A DNA stretch of 64,000 nucleotides from the NCBI RefSeq assembly GCF_009760405.1, contig NZ_WRPP01000001.1, positions 1,736,001 to 1,800,000 of the forward strand, given 5' to 3'. This document shows, piece after piece, positions 44,372 to 53,160 of this stretch. Source of the stretch: Nocardia terrae. GTDB lineage: Bacteria > Actinomycetota > Actinomycetes > Mycobacteriales > Mycobacteriaceae. Both the position numbers and the translations under genes were made by a program. The notes under the pieces are model-generated. The model did no database searches and had not been told where the DNA came from. It was given only the letters and a program-made list of their open reading frames with translations. How positions within the stretch are numbered: position 1 is the stretch's first letter; each line of letters begins with the position of its first letter.

Positions 44372-45787
44372 TCAGCGCTCGGCCGGTGCTGTCAGGGTGA
44401 GTACGGCGGCGATGACGGCACCGGCGGCGCACAGTCCCCAAACCGCGAGATAGGCAGTCACGCTGGGTAATGCGGTGTGTGGAAGAACCAGGGCCCCGAG
44501 CAGTGCGGAGAACCCGGCGCTCGCGACGCTGCCGCCGATCGTGTACACGTTGTTGTACACGGCGACGGTGCCGGCGGATCGGTCCGTAGCACTGGACTCG
44601 ACGATCACCGTCGGCAGACCCGCCAACGCGAGCCCGGCGCCCGCTCCTGCGATGGCATACGCCAGTCCGAACAACGGCAGCGATGCATGCGCCACCATCA
44701 AGCCGCCGTATCCGATCGCGATCAAAACGAAGGCGAGACAAAGCATCCGGCGCATGCCGATACGGCCGGCCACGGTCGCGGCGATCGTCGAGGTCGCGAA
44801 GGCCAGCACATGCGGAATTCCGGCCCAGATGCTGAGCTGCCAGGCCTCGAGGTGGAAGCCGTAGCCTGTCTTCTCCGGCGCCGAGTCCAGATAGGCGATC
44901 GACACGATCGGTGCGGCGAGCAAACTGACGCCAAAGATGAAGGCGGACACCAGGTGTGGCGCGACCGCGCGATTGGCCACTGCGCGGATGTCGATCAGCG
45001 GGTCCGGGCGGCGTCGCTCCACCCGAACCCATACGCCGAACAGCGCCAGGGCGACGAGGACGGCCGCAGGGATTAACGGTGATCCCCAACCGAGGGAACG
45101 TCCCTTGGAGACCGCTGCGAGGAATATCACCAGCGCTCCGCCGAGTAGTACGGCGCCCGGCCAGTCCATCGCGTCGGTCGATCGTTTCCCGCTCTCGGGC
45201 ACCGCTGTCCAGCTGATGAGGACACAGGCGGCCACCAGCGCGACGAAGACCCACAATACGTAGCGCACATCGCCCATGAAGTGGTAGATCGGTCCGGTGA
45301 GCAGCGTTCCGAGCAATGATCCCAGTGCCAGCGCGGCCGCCAGCAGCGCGACTGCCCGTCGATTCTCCTTGTGGTTCAGCCGATCTCGGCACAGTGCGAT
45401 CTCCAGTGGCAGCAGCGCCGCCGTCGTGCCGCCCAGCACCCGGCCGATGAGCAACACCGGCAGGGTGTGCGCCAGCGCGACCAGTGTCGCGCCGATCGCG
45501 ATGCACGCCAAGGCGATTCGCAGGATTCGGCGGTGCCCGTAGAGGTCGCCGAGTCGGCCGAGCACGGGGACGGACACGGCCGTGGCCATGAACTGGACGG
45601 CGACCACCCATTGGATCTGCGCGGTGCTGAGGTGAATCATGTCGCGGACGGCCGGAGTGAGCAGCACGGTGCCGCCCTGGACGAATCCGCTGACGAGTTC
45701 CACACAGACGAGCAGCCCGACGACGGCACGCACACTGCTGGCGCTTGCTGGGGCGATGGTGGGAATTGCGGGCTGATCGGCGTTCAT
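44372..45787 (-). CDS. MFS transporter, DHA2-like
   Basis: A 471-residue major facilitator with about 14 membrane helices. The family motif appears as LGRLGDLYGHRRILR near residue 80. The architecture is that of the 14-helix drug:H+ antiporter group (EmrB/QacA-like), which also includes solute importers and exporters. It starts 46 bases after the M20 hydrolase gene on the same strand, so it may move the hydrolase substrate or product. Downstream lie the DUF202 pair, FGE and sulfatase. Confidence 0.85.
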   Translation of the reverse strand: MNADQPAIPTIAPASASSVRAVVGLLVCVELVSGFVQGGTVLLTPAVRDMIHLSTAQIQWVVAVQFMATAVSVPVLGRLGDLYGHRRILRIALACIAIGATLVALAHTLPVLLIGRVLGGTTAALLPLEIALCRDRLNHKENRRAVALLAAALALGSLLGTLLTGPIYHFMGDVRYVLWVFVALVAACVLISWTAVPESGKRSTDAMDWPGAVLLGGALVIFLAAVSKGRSLGWGSPLIPAAVLVALALFGVWVRVERRRPDPLIDIRAVANRAVAPHLVSAFIFGVSLLAAPIVSIAYLDSAPEKTGYGFHLEAWQLSIWAGIPHVLAFATSTIAATVAGRIGMRRMLCLAFVLIAIGYGGLMVAHASLPLFGLAYAIAGAGAGLALAGLPTVIVESSATDRSAGTVAVYNNVYTIGGSVASAGFSALLGALVLPHTALPSVTAYLAVWGLCAAGAVIAAVLTLTAPAER

Positions 45788-45833
45788 CGGCGACCAGCAC
45801 CTCCTAACACGATGGGTAGTGCGGGGCAGGTCG

Positions 45834-47033
45834 TCAGGCCGCGGTCTCGGCCAGGCGCTCGACGGCCAGTTCGGTCAGGACCGCGGCCTGGTCGGCCAGC
45901 ACCGTGTCGTCGAAAACCGCACGCGGCGAATGGTTCATCGGGGCGTCCTCGTGGTTCTGCCCCGGAGGCACCGCGCCCAGCAGCAGCATGGCGCCGGGCA
46001 CCTGCTGCAGCACGAACGCGAAGTCCTCGGAACCCGAGGCCGGATTCGGAGCCAGCCAAACCCGCTGGGGGCCCATGATTTCCCGGGCATGGTCCAGCGC
46101 GAACGTGGTCTCCGACGCGTTGTTGACAGTCACCGGATACTGCCGCACGTAGTCGACGTCCACGTCGAGACCGTGGGCCGCGGCGATGCCGCGCACGAGG
46201 CGGGGCAGTCCGGCGGCCAGCCGATCCCGGCTCTCCTCGGAGAGGCTGCGAATCGTCGCCTCGAACCGTGTGGTGTCCGGGATGACGTTGGCCTTGGTTC
46301 CGGCCTGCAGGCGCCCGACGGTCACCACGACCGGGTCGTGGATGTCGAAGCTCCGGGTTACCCAGGTCTGAATGGCGGTGATCATTTCGCAGGTGGCGGG
46401 GATCGGGTCGAGCGAGACGTGGGGTGCGGACCCGTGCCCGCCCCGGCCGCGCACGGTGACGTGCAGTTCGTCCGATGCCGTCGACACCGTGCCGGGACGG
46501 GTGGCAATGATGCCGTGCGGCAGGCGATTAGCGGCGACGTGAATGGCGTAGGCCGCGTCCAGCGGCTTGCCAGCGGCGTTCAGCACGCCCTCTTCGATCA
46601 TGAGGCCGGCACCGTTGTGGCCCTCCTCGCCGGGCTGGAACATGAACACCACGTCGCCGTGCAGCTGGGAGCGTCGTTCGGACAGCAGCTTGGCCGCGCC
46701 GACCAGGCCCGCGGTGTGCAGGTCGTGACCGCAGGCGTGCATGTGTCCGGCGATCCGTGAGGAGTACTCCACGCCGGACGCCTCCTGCACCGGCAACCCG
46801 TCCATGTCGCCGCGCAGCAGGACCGCGCCGCCGGGACGGCCACCACGCAACACCGCGGTCACCGAGCTGAGGTTCTTACCGAGGGTGATCTCCAACGGCA
46901 GTCCGTCCAACGCCGCCAGCACCTTTTCCTGCGTGCGCGGCAGGTCCAGCCCCAGTTCGGGTTCCTGGTGCAGCGACCTGCGCAGCGTGACGAGTTCGTC
47001 ACTCAGGGCATTGGCATCGTTGAGAATCGACAT
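45834..47033 (-). CDS. M20-family amidohydrolase (carboxypeptidase/aminoacylase type)
   Basis: A 399-residue M20D metallohydrolase. Metal and catalytic motifs: HACGHDLHTAG near residues 100-110, FQPGEEGHNGAG near 133-144 and GSEDFAFVL near 345. These enzymes cleave N-acyl or N-aminoacyl bonds such as hippurate, indole-acetyl-amino acids or acyl-amino acids. ATG at 47033 (MSILNDANALSDELV) is chosen over the far upstream frame that would enter the divergent regulator's promoter. It is divergent from a tandem Lrp regulator (47165), its probable controller. Confidence 0.9.
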   Translation of the reverse strand: MSILNDANALSDELVTLRRSLHQEPELGLDLPRTQEKVLAALDGLPLEITLGKNLSSVTAVLRGGRPGGAVLLRGDMDGLPVQEASGVEYSSRIAGHMHACGHDLHTAGLVGAAKLLSERRSQLHGDVVFMFQPGEEGHNGAGLMIEEGVLNAAGKPLDAAYAIHVAANRLPHGIIATRPGTVSTASDELHVTVRGRGGHGSAPHVSLDPIPATCEMITAIQTWVTRSFDIHDPVVVTVGRLQAGTKANVIPDTTRFEATIRSLSEESRDRLAAGLPRLVRGIAAAHGLDVDVDYVRQYPVTVNNASETTFALDHAREIMGPQRVWLAPNPASGSEDFAFVLQQVPGAMLLLGAVPPGQNHEDAPMNHSPRAVFDDTVLADQAAVLTELAVERLAETAA

Positions 47034-47134
47034 CTGTCTCGGTACCTCGCTCGAAAAAGACCTCGGCCAGGATTCGATTCGTGGCCGACCGTTGACTCCA
47101 ACTCTCGGGCCGGTTAATTGCAGCCGACTAGAAA

Positions 47135-47163
47135 TTGACGGAATTACGCAATACCGTCCCAAT
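47135..47163. promoter_or_regulatory. TTGACG element and inverted repeat in the Lrp/M20 divergent gap
   Basis: TTGACG at 47135-47140 is a good -35 hexamer facing the regulator. GACGG (47137-47141) and CCGTC (47154-47158) form an inverted repeat across it. It lies immediately upstream of the GTG at 47165, hinting at a leaderless or autoregulated transcript. No convincing -10 is seen. Confidence 0.35.
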
Positions 47164-47164
47164 C

Positions 47165-48211
47165 GTGCAGGATTTCATTCCACTGGACGAGATCGACGCC
47201 GCTATTGTCAGCGCACTGCAGATCAGCCCGCGGGCCAGCTGGACGCAGCTCGCCCGGGTCCTGCAGATGGATTCGGTGACCGTGGCGCGGCGCTGGAAGC
47301 GGCTCACCGATGCGGGCGCGGCGTGGGTGGTCGGCCACCCGGGGCCGGTGCTCGCCGCATCGGGCGCCGGTTGCTTGGCGTTCATCGAGGTCGACTGCGT
47401 CAACGGCCGACTGCTGGAGGCCGCGGAGTATCTGATGCGCCAACCGATGGTCGTCGGCGTCGAGCATGTGACCGGCGATCGGGACCTCCTGGTCACCGTT
47501 ATCGCCGCCGGGCTCGGTGAGCTGTCCCGATGGGTCACCGGCACCTTGGGTTCGTTGAGTTCGGTGGTCGCGGGCCGGACGCATCTGGCGGGTACGGTGC
47601 ACATGCACCGCAGTCGGTGGCGCTTGCATGCCCTGCCGACGGACCGCGTGGAGCGGCTCGCCGCGGCGGGGTCGACCCGTCGCGGGCGTACGGAACCTCA
47701 GCTGTCCGGCCCGGATTGGGATCTCGTGGCCGCGCTGTCGGTGGACGGCCGGGCCTCCTACACCGAGCTCGCCGCGGCCTGCGGCCTCAGCATCGACACC
47801 GCGCGCCGTCGCACCATGCAGTTGATCGAATCGGGTGCGGTTCAACTGAGCTGTGACCTCGCCGCGCCGCTGGCGAGCAGGCCGGTGTACGTGGTGCTGT
47901 GGGTGAGCGTGCCCGCCAACGGTTTCACGCAAGCGGCGCAGGCGATCGCCGGTATTCGGGATGTCCGGATGTGCGTGGGCATCACCGGCCGGCAAAACCT
48001 GATGGTCATGGCCTGGGTGCAATCCGCTCAGGATATTCAGCGCTTCGAAACACGGGTCGCGCAGCAGGCGCCCGGAATCGAGATCGTCGACCGGGCGGTG
48101 GCGTTGTCGCTGATGAAGCTCAACGGTCAGCTCTTGGACGACAACGGCTATCGGCGTGGTGCGGTCCCCATCTCGCCCGGGGGTCCGGCGTCCGCGCCGC
48201 CGTTGGATTAA
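47165..48211 (+). CDS. Tandem Lrp/AsnC-type regulator
   Basis: A 348-residue fused Lrp regulator with helix-turn-helix 1 near residues 10-50 (SWTQLARVLQMDSVTVARRW), a RAM-like domain, helix-turn-helix 2 near 190-235 (SYTELAAACGLSIDTARRR) and a second RAM-like domain ending LSLMKLNGQLLDD. It is of the same design as 31414-32499. GTG at 47165 is preferred because the alternative TTG at 47135 falls in the apparent -35 element. It is divergent from the M20-MFS genes. Its stop overlaps the stop of the convergent TetR gene. Confidence 0.85.
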   Translation: MQDFIPLDEIDAAIVSALQISPRASWTQLARVLQMDSVTVARRWKRLTDAGAAWVVGHPGPVLAASGAGCLAFIEVDCVNGRLLEAAEYLMRQPMVVGVEHVTGDRDLLVTVIAAGLGELSRWVTGTLGSLSSVVAGRTHLAGTVHMHRSRWRLHALPTDRVERLAAAGSTRRGRTEPQLSGPDWDLVAALSVDGRASYTELAAACGLSIDTARRRTMQLIESGAVQLSCDLAAPLASRPVYVVLWVSVPANGFTQAAQAIAGIRDVRMCVGITGRQNLMVMAWVQSAQDIQRFETRVAQQAPGIEIVDRAVALSLMKLNGQLLDDNGYRRGAVPISPGGPASAPPLD

Positions 48212-48915
48212 TCTGCGTCGATGCGGGTGTACCAGGGCCAGGCAGGCTCGGCCGGGGCATCCGCGAGCTGGTGCGTGAGCTGGGTCGCGGTCTCGGAAAC
48301 CGGTGCGGTGAGTATGCCCACTGTGGCGTCGACGAGGTTGGCGCAGAACAGATCGGAACGGGCGGAGTCGACCGGATTATCGTGTGGCGCGGCATGTTCG
48401 AAGTTCGCGAGCGCATGGACGGCGAGGGTTGTGCTCAGCGACAGCCGGGTTCGCAGGACGGGTTCGGGAATTCGGTCGAGTCGCGATGCCAACGTGGACA
48501 ATACGAACCGCAGGCTGCTGGTGACTTCGGGATCGGCCTGTGTCAGCGCATAGACCCAGGGCGGATTCGACACCTGGGACAGGAAGCGCAGAAAGTATCC
48601 GCCCGGGGGTCGGGTCAGCTCTGCGAAGGGCCGGATCAGGGCTCCCGCGAGTTCTTGCACACTCAGCCGACGGGTGTCGTAGCCGAACTCGGCGAGCAGT
48701 TCCCAGCGGCGCTGGTTCACCGTGCCGGTGTGTTGTTCGAAGATCTCGCGGACCAGTTGTTCCTTGGTGCCGAAGTGGTATTGCGCGGCGGATTTGTTGC
48801 GCTGTCCGGCGGCGGCGGTGAGCTCCCGCAGGGAGACCGCGTCGATGCCGCGTTCGGCGAACATGCGCAGCGCGGTGACCGACAGTGACCGCTTGGTGGA
48901 GAGACCTTCTGACAC
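48208..48915 (-). CDS. TetR/AcrR-family regulator
   Basis: A 235-residue regulator with the helix-turn-helix VSLRELTAAAGQRNKSAAQY followed by HFGTKEQLVREIF (about residues 27-60). The insertion QRNKSAAQYHFGTK matches a TetR subgroup that often controls lipid or steroid metabolism. The C-terminal domain is long. It converges with the Lrp gene (shared stop bases) and stands upstream of nothing obvious on its own strand, so its target is unclear; the exported glycine-zipper gene ends 59 bases upstream of its start. Confidence 0.85.
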   Translation of the reverse strand: MSEGLSTKRSLSVTALRMFAERGIDAVSLRELTAAAGQRNKSAAQYHFGTKEQLVREIFEQHTGTVNQRRWELLAEFGYDTRRLSVQELAGALIRPFAELTRPPGGYFLRFLSQVSNPPWVYALTQADPEVTSSLRFVLSTLASRLDRIPEPVLRTRLSLSTTLAVHALANFEHAAPHDNPVDSARSDLFCANLVDATVGILTAPVSETATQLTHQLADAPAEPAWPWYTRIDAD

Positions 48916-48934
48916 GTCGACAGCCTAATGACGG

Positions 48935-48967
48935 GACCCGGCCGGGCCGGAGGAACGCGGCCGGGTC
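48935..48967. terminator. Hairpin downstream of the glycine-zipper gene
   Basis: GACCCGGCCG at 48935-48944 pairs perfectly with CGGCCGGGTC at 48958-48967 around a 13-base loop. It starts 8 bases past the stop of the minus-strand gene at 48975. G+C-rich and without a T-run. Confidence 0.5.
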
Positions 48968-48974
48968 GCGGCGG

Positions 48975-49694
48975 CTACTTGGCGGCCGGAGCCGGAGGGG
49001 TGAACGGCTGGTTGATGGTGGTGAAGTATTGGATCGCGGAGGCGATGGCCACCGGCGCGGTGACGAAGAGTTGGCCGGCGATGGTCCCGAGGAAGCCGAC
49101 GGTGGAGGCGCCGATCAGGCAGCCGGCGACGGGGCCGACACCGAACATGGTGGCGAGCGGGGCGGTGGCGGCGGCGAAGACGACGCCGCCGATGACGCAG
49201 CCCAGGGCGGCCCCGCCGAGGCCGCCGACCAGGGTGCCGACGGTAGCGCCCATACCGATGGTGTCGCGCAGGCGACTCCAAGCGGCCTGTTCGCGGTCGT
49301 ACTGGGTCTTCCAGGGGGCCTGGTCCTCGAAAGGCAGGGCGACCGGCTTGTACACGGCGTGGGATTCGTCGAACCGGGGCGTCAGGGTGGCGGTGTGGTC
49401 GGTGAGCTGGGCGGCGATCGGGAAGACGAAATCGTCGACGCGGAAGGACAATTCGGTGCCCGCGAGGATGGTGCCGTCGGCGGCCTTGATCATGAAGACG
49501 CCGTTGTCGACGCCGAGTGAGCCCGCGTCGGTGCGGATGGTCATGGTGCCGTCTTCGGTGGCGTTGGCGACGTAGTTCACGCCGGATTCGGTTGTCGCCG
49601 AGCGGGTCTGTGAGTCGGCGGAGGCGGTCGCGGTGACGGTTGTGAGGGTAGCGGTCGCCAGTGCGGCGGCCGTGACCAAGGTGGTGATCCTCAT
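48975..49694 (-). CDS. Exported glycine-zipper protein, paralog of 32631-33392
   Basis: A 239-residue exported protein of unknown function. Signal peptide MRITTLVTAAALATATLTTV, cleavage near ATASA-DS. A beta-rich domain with SFRVDDFVFPIAAQLTDHTA is comparable with SYRMDATAYPIDLRIDGDTA of the paralog. The Gly/Ala-rich hydrophobic tail (TLVGGLGGAALGCVIGGVVF and following) also corresponds, as does the end FQYFST / IQYFTT. The palindrome array at 49926-49969 lies about 230 bases upstream and could control it. Confidence 0.78.
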   Translation of the reverse strand: MRITTLVTAAALATATLTTVTATASADSQTRSATTESGVNYVANATEDGTMTIRTDAGSLGVDNGVFMIKAADGTILAGTELSFRVDDFVFPIAAQLTDHTATLTPRFDESHAVYKPVALPFEDQAPWKTQYDREQAAWSRLRDTIGMGATVGTLVGGLGGAALGCVIGGVVFAAATAPLATMFGVGPVAGCLIGASTVGFLGTIAGQLFVTAPVAIASAIQYFTTINQPFTPPAPAAK

Positions 49695-49925
49695 CGGTAT
49701 TTCTCCTCGAATTCAGCGTCACGGGTGTGATGGGTGCCGGATTTGCTCGGCGATCGATCACCGGTGATGCACCAGAAAGTGGTGTGTGGAACATGTCACG
49801 GCCAGACGTGTCCTCGATCACTCCAGTCCCGGTGAGTGGGACTCTCATCAGGCGCTCAGGGCAGGTTCGGCTGTGCCGAGTCGGAGCTCTATCCAGTTGA
49901 GACGGGCTGACCCTCGTGGCTAGTT
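49695..49925. other. Gene-free upstream region of the glycine-zipper gene
   Basis: No gene is visible. The stretch must hold the promoter of the minus-strand gene starting at 49694; no clear hexamers stand out. It borders the palindrome array. Confidence 0.3.
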
Positions 49926-49969
49926 AAGGCAAACGCCTTAAGGCGATTGCCTTAATAGGGCAATCGCCT
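49926..49969. promoter_or_regulatory. Tandem array of three palindromes, AAGGC-N4-GCCTT type
   Basis: AAGGCAAACGCCTT (49926-49939) is directly followed by AAGGCGATTGCCTT (49940-49953), then AGGGCAATCGCCT (49957-49969). The second and third also pair with each other (GGCGATTGCC against GGCAATCGCC), so the stretch can form one larger hairpin. It starts 28 bases beyond the end of the DUF1254 operon and upstream of the glycine-zipper gene. It could be a multi-site operator, a terminator or both. Confidence 0.55.
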
Positions 49970-49997
49970 GGGGTAGCGCGCTATTGGAGGTTTGGTG

Positions 49998-51551
49998 TCA
50001 GTCGGTGCGAACGGCCTTGGCCATCGGATATGTGCCGTCCAGCAGTCCTGAGGTGGGGCCGTAGAAGCGAGCGGCCAGTTGGAAGTGGTCCTTGGGTGGA
50101 GTCGGCAGCCAGTTGCGTTTCTGGTCGGGGTCGGTGGGCGGGTCGGGTTGCAGGTAGAAGGTCAGCTTGCCGTCGGTGACCGTGTATGCGCCGGAGGCGA
50201 ATTGGCCGCTGGTCACGCTGTATCGGTTGATCGGGTTGTCGATGAAGTAGCCGGCCGAGTCGTAGATCGGCAGCTCCCAGAATTCGGTTGTGGGCGGCAG
50301 TGTGCCGGTATCGAAGGTGAGCGTGTACCGGTGGCTGCCGTCCAGGTCACGGCCCCCGCTGTCGGTGAACAGGTAAGCGATGGTGTGCGATTGGTAGGGC
50401 ACCGGCGTGCCCCAGGCGACGTCGTCGGCACCGGCCTTGGCTCGATAGTCCAGCGGGTCGGCGAACAGGTCCGATTGCAGTCGCCAGCCGTTCATGTCGA
50501 TCTGGGTGGCGGTGAAGGCGTTGCGCGCGTTGGTGCGGGCGCGGGTGAAACCCTCATCGATCTTGGCGCGTCGATCCGCGTCGATCTTGTCCGGATCGAA
50601 GATCGCGCCCGGCTTCAGACCCAGCCGAGCCAGGCCGTTGAGAGTCTGAATCTCTTTGGCCGAGTCGGCTTTTCGGGTCAGGGTGGGATCGTTGAGCGCC
50701 AAGCTGAGCAGGTGTAGGTAGTCCAGTGCGGTCATCGACTTGGCGATGTCGGTGATCTGATCCATGCGTGGGAAGCTGCGATAGTCGCCCTTGACCTTCG
50801 GCTGTTGATCCAGCGCGGGGATGTGGCCCCCGGCTGCGGTCCACTGGCTCAGCGGGACCGCGCCGATGCCGAGCACGACCGCTCGTGCCGCGGCCATGTC
50901 CGCGTCGGTGCGGGAGGTGACCGCGATACGTGCCGACAGCACGAAGGAGTCGGAAGGCGCGCGCACGATCTGGGTTCCGGTGAAACCGGCCGGTAGTTTG
51001 CCGTGCCAGTCGGGTCCGATGAGCAGATATCGTTGTGGCGCATTGCCACTGAACTGCGAACCGGCTTTGAAGAACCAGTCGGCGTATTGGTCGCCGGCCT
51101 GCACGCTCCAGTACCGGCCGTCGGTCACCGCCGGCGTCTCGACGACGATCGGATCCTTCGACAGGTCGAACATGCCGCCCGAGTACAGCGTCGAGGCGTT
51201 GACGGTGGTGGCGACGCGACTGGTCTTGGCGTTGAACAATTCCAGTTGCGGTTGCAGGCGGTTGAGTCCATGGAAAGCGGGGCCGTCCTGCTGGGTGTAC
51301 AGGTGGCGCAGTTCGTAGAATCCCGCGATATTGAGACCCCAGTCGAACGCCTGCTCGGTCAGATCCGCGATCTCGTTGCCGGACAGGGAACTATCGATCT
51401 GACCGGTGTCGGCGGTGGGAGAGCCGCAGGCGGCGATCATCGGGATGAGCGTCACCGCGGCGGCGGCCGCGGTACCGGCCCGCAGCAATTTGCGTCGGTT
51501 CTTCCTCAAGGGCCACCAGCCTCTCGTGTCATTGGTGGATTCGGGATTCAT
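49998..51551 (-). CDS. DUF1254/DUF1214 exported lipoprotein
   Basis: A 517-residue exported protein. A basic N-terminus and hydrophobic segment lead to the lipobox MIAAC (about residues 38-42), so a lipoprotein is likely. The body matches the DUF1254 (N-terminal) plus DUF1214 (C-terminal) pair: GRYWSVQAGDQYADWFF in the first part, YTLTFDTGTLPPTTEFWELP and WLPTPPKDHFQLAARFYGP in the second. The function is unknown. Its ATG overlaps the stop of the related upstream gene by four bases, so the two are made together. Confidence 0.85.
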   Translation of the reverse strand: MNPESTNDTRGWWPLRKNRRKLLRAGTAAAAAVTLIPMIAACGSPTADTGQIDSSLSGNEIADLTEQAFDWGLNIAGFYELRHLYTQQDGPAFHGLNRLQPQLELFNAKTSRVATTVNASTLYSGGMFDLSKDPIVVETPAVTDGRYWSVQAGDQYADWFFKAGSQFSGNAPQRYLLIGPDWHGKLPAGFTGTQIVRAPSDSFVLSARIAVTSRTDADMAAARAVVLGIGAVPLSQWTAAGGHIPALDQQPKVKGDYRSFPRMDQITDIAKSMTALDYLHLLSLALNDPTLTRKADSAKEIQTLNGLARLGLKPGAIFDPDKIDADRRAKIDEGFTRARTNARNAFTATQIDMNGWRLQSDLFADPLDYRAKAGADDVAWGTPVPYQSHTIAYLFTDSGGRDLDGSHRYTLTFDTGTLPPTTEFWELPIYDSAGYFIDNPINRYSVTSGQFASGAYTVTDGKLTFYLQPDPPTDPDQKRNWLPTPPKDHFQLAARFYGPTSGLLDGTYPMAKAVRTD

Positions 51552-53041
51552 GCGGCAGTGATGTCAGGTAGCGGCCAGCTCCCGGTGTAGTAATCCGCAG
51601 TAGGTGCGTAGAGCCGGAACAGGACGAGGAATCCGCGCCCGGGAACGGTCTTGATCCAGTTCGATTCGCTGGTTCCGGCGGGCAGGCTCGGGCCGAAATG
51701 CGCCTCGATGGTGCCGTCGGGGTTGACCGTCGGATTCTTCAGCGACGAAATCGACGGGCGGCGAGTATCGGTGACGACGAAATGGAAGTCGTCCGCGTCG
51801 TAGGCGGAAGCCGACCAGTACGCCAGCATCGGGGCCTTGGGCGGCACCCGCAGCACATAGTGTTTCGAGCCGTCGAGGAAGCTGCCGGATGCGTCGCGGA
51901 AGCTGGTCAGGTACGCCGCGCCGGAACCGACGGGAGGCTTGGCACCCGGGTCGAGGAACTTCTGCATGGCGAAGCCGAACCGGAACAGCGCCGCGCGCTC
52001 GTCCACCTCGGTGATCGAATCTCGTTCCTGGGTATGAGAGGCCATCCCGGTCGGACTGCGCCACTGTGTTTTCGGATAGACGCTCTGCCGAGGCACGCGG
52101 GGATCGACCTCCAACGCGGAGACCATCTTCCGGCCGGTGTCCGAGGCTCGGGTCAGGATCGATGTCAGCCGATCGTCGGGCTGGAATGTGCGCCCGATGC
52201 CCAGGCCGAGCGGGGCGAGCATGCCGAGCATGATCCGGTCGCGTTCTTCGGGATACTCCGCCGCGAGGGCTTTCCCGAGCAGGGTGAAGTAGTCCGGTCC
52301 GTGCGGGGTCAGTCCGTCGTAGTCGTCGAAGTTCATGAGCCGGAACCGTGGAGCGGGCGGGTTCGACACCGCGGAGTAGGCGAAGAGGCTCGCCCGCTGC
52401 AGCCGGGCCGCAGCGTCGGCGACGCTGTCGCCACGGTTGCGGACCGCGCGTAGGAAGAGCATGCCGGTGTTCGTCTTCGATTGGCGGACAAAGAATCCCG
52501 CTTCCGGGGATGGGCCGGTGTACCCGGGTGGCAGCACCAGGTAGCGGCCGCCGCGCCCGGCATCAGGGCCGGTGCCGCCCACATCCTCGATCGGCCGCTG
52601 CCAGGCGTCCAAGAGCACGCCGTACTGGCCGCCACCCGGAATGTCGACCACCAGCGGGCCGGTGGCGGTGAGGTCGAAATAGGCGAAGGAGTAGACAACA
52701 TCGTCGTTGCCGGTCTGCAGTTTCTGGTTGACCTGCTCGAGCTGGTTGAAGATGAACAACTCCAGCGGCGCGATGCCCAGTCGCCGTGCGCCCTCGGCCA
52801 TCGCGGCCAGGCCGACCAGCGGCTGCGCCCAGATGTAGCCCTGTACGGCGCGCTGATAGTCCAGTTCGTCGTAGAGCGCCGCCGCGGTGTCCGCGCCCGG
52901 ATAGCCGGTGGCATCGAGTTCGAAGACCGGATCGCCGGGATCGTTCGACCGGCGTTGCGGCGCTTCGGTTCTGGTGCAGGCGGCGGCGGTGGCGAGCCCG
53001 CCCGTGGCCAGTGCCGAGGCCAACAGTGCCCTGCGATTCAT
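51548..53041 (-). CDS. DUF1254/DUF1214 exported protein
   Basis: A 497-residue exported protein with a short signal (MNRRALLASALATGGLATAA) ending in a candidate lipidated Cys22, though the -3 residue is not ideal. The DUF1254 part contains GPLVVDIPGGGQYGVLLDAW and the DUF1214 part YVLRVPPKAPMLAYWSASAY and NWIKTVPGRGFLVLFRLYAP. It is related to, and coupled with, the gene at 49998-51551. It is divergent from an IclR regulator, with a perfect inverted repeat in the gap, so the pair is likely IclR-controlled. Confidence 0.85.
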   Translation of the reverse strand: MNRRALLASALATGGLATAAACTRTEAPQRRSNDPGDPVFELDATGYPGADTAAALYDELDYQRAVQGYIWAQPLVGLAAMAEGARRLGIAPLELFIFNQLEQVNQKLQTGNDDVVYSFAYFDLTATGPLVVDIPGGGQYGVLLDAWQRPIEDVGGTGPDAGRGGRYLVLPPGYTGPSPEAGFFVRQSKTNTGMLFLRAVRNRGDSVADAAARLQRASLFAYSAVSNPPAPRFRLMNFDDYDGLTPHGPDYFTLLGKALAAEYPEERDRIMLGMLAPLGLGIGRTFQPDDRLTSILTRASDTGRKMVSALEVDPRVPRQSVYPKTQWRSPTGMASHTQERDSITEVDERAALFRFGFAMQKFLDPGAKPPVGSGAAYLTSFRDASGSFLDGSKHYVLRVPPKAPMLAYWSASAYDADDFHFVVTDTRRPSISSLKNPTVNPDGTIEAHFGPSLPAGTSESNWIKTVPGRGFLVLFRLYAPTADYYTGSWPLPDITAA

Positions 53042-53103
53042 GGTTCGGCTCCCTTGCTGTCACCCATCGCGCGCACGCGAGCGAGGACCGTATGGCACGA
53101 TGA

Positions 53104-53134
53104 CAAATATTCATCATCATGTGTCCAATATTTG
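53104..53134. promoter_or_regulatory. Candidate IclR operator in divergent gap
   Basis: CAAATATT (53104-53111) and AATATTTG (53127-53134) are perfect 8-bp inverted arms 15 bases apart, in the 119-base gap between the DUF1254 operon and the IclR gene. The A+T content contrasts strongly with the surroundings. Confidence 0.6.
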
Positions 53135-53160
53135 GCAGCCGGACAGGATAGGTCGTCGCC

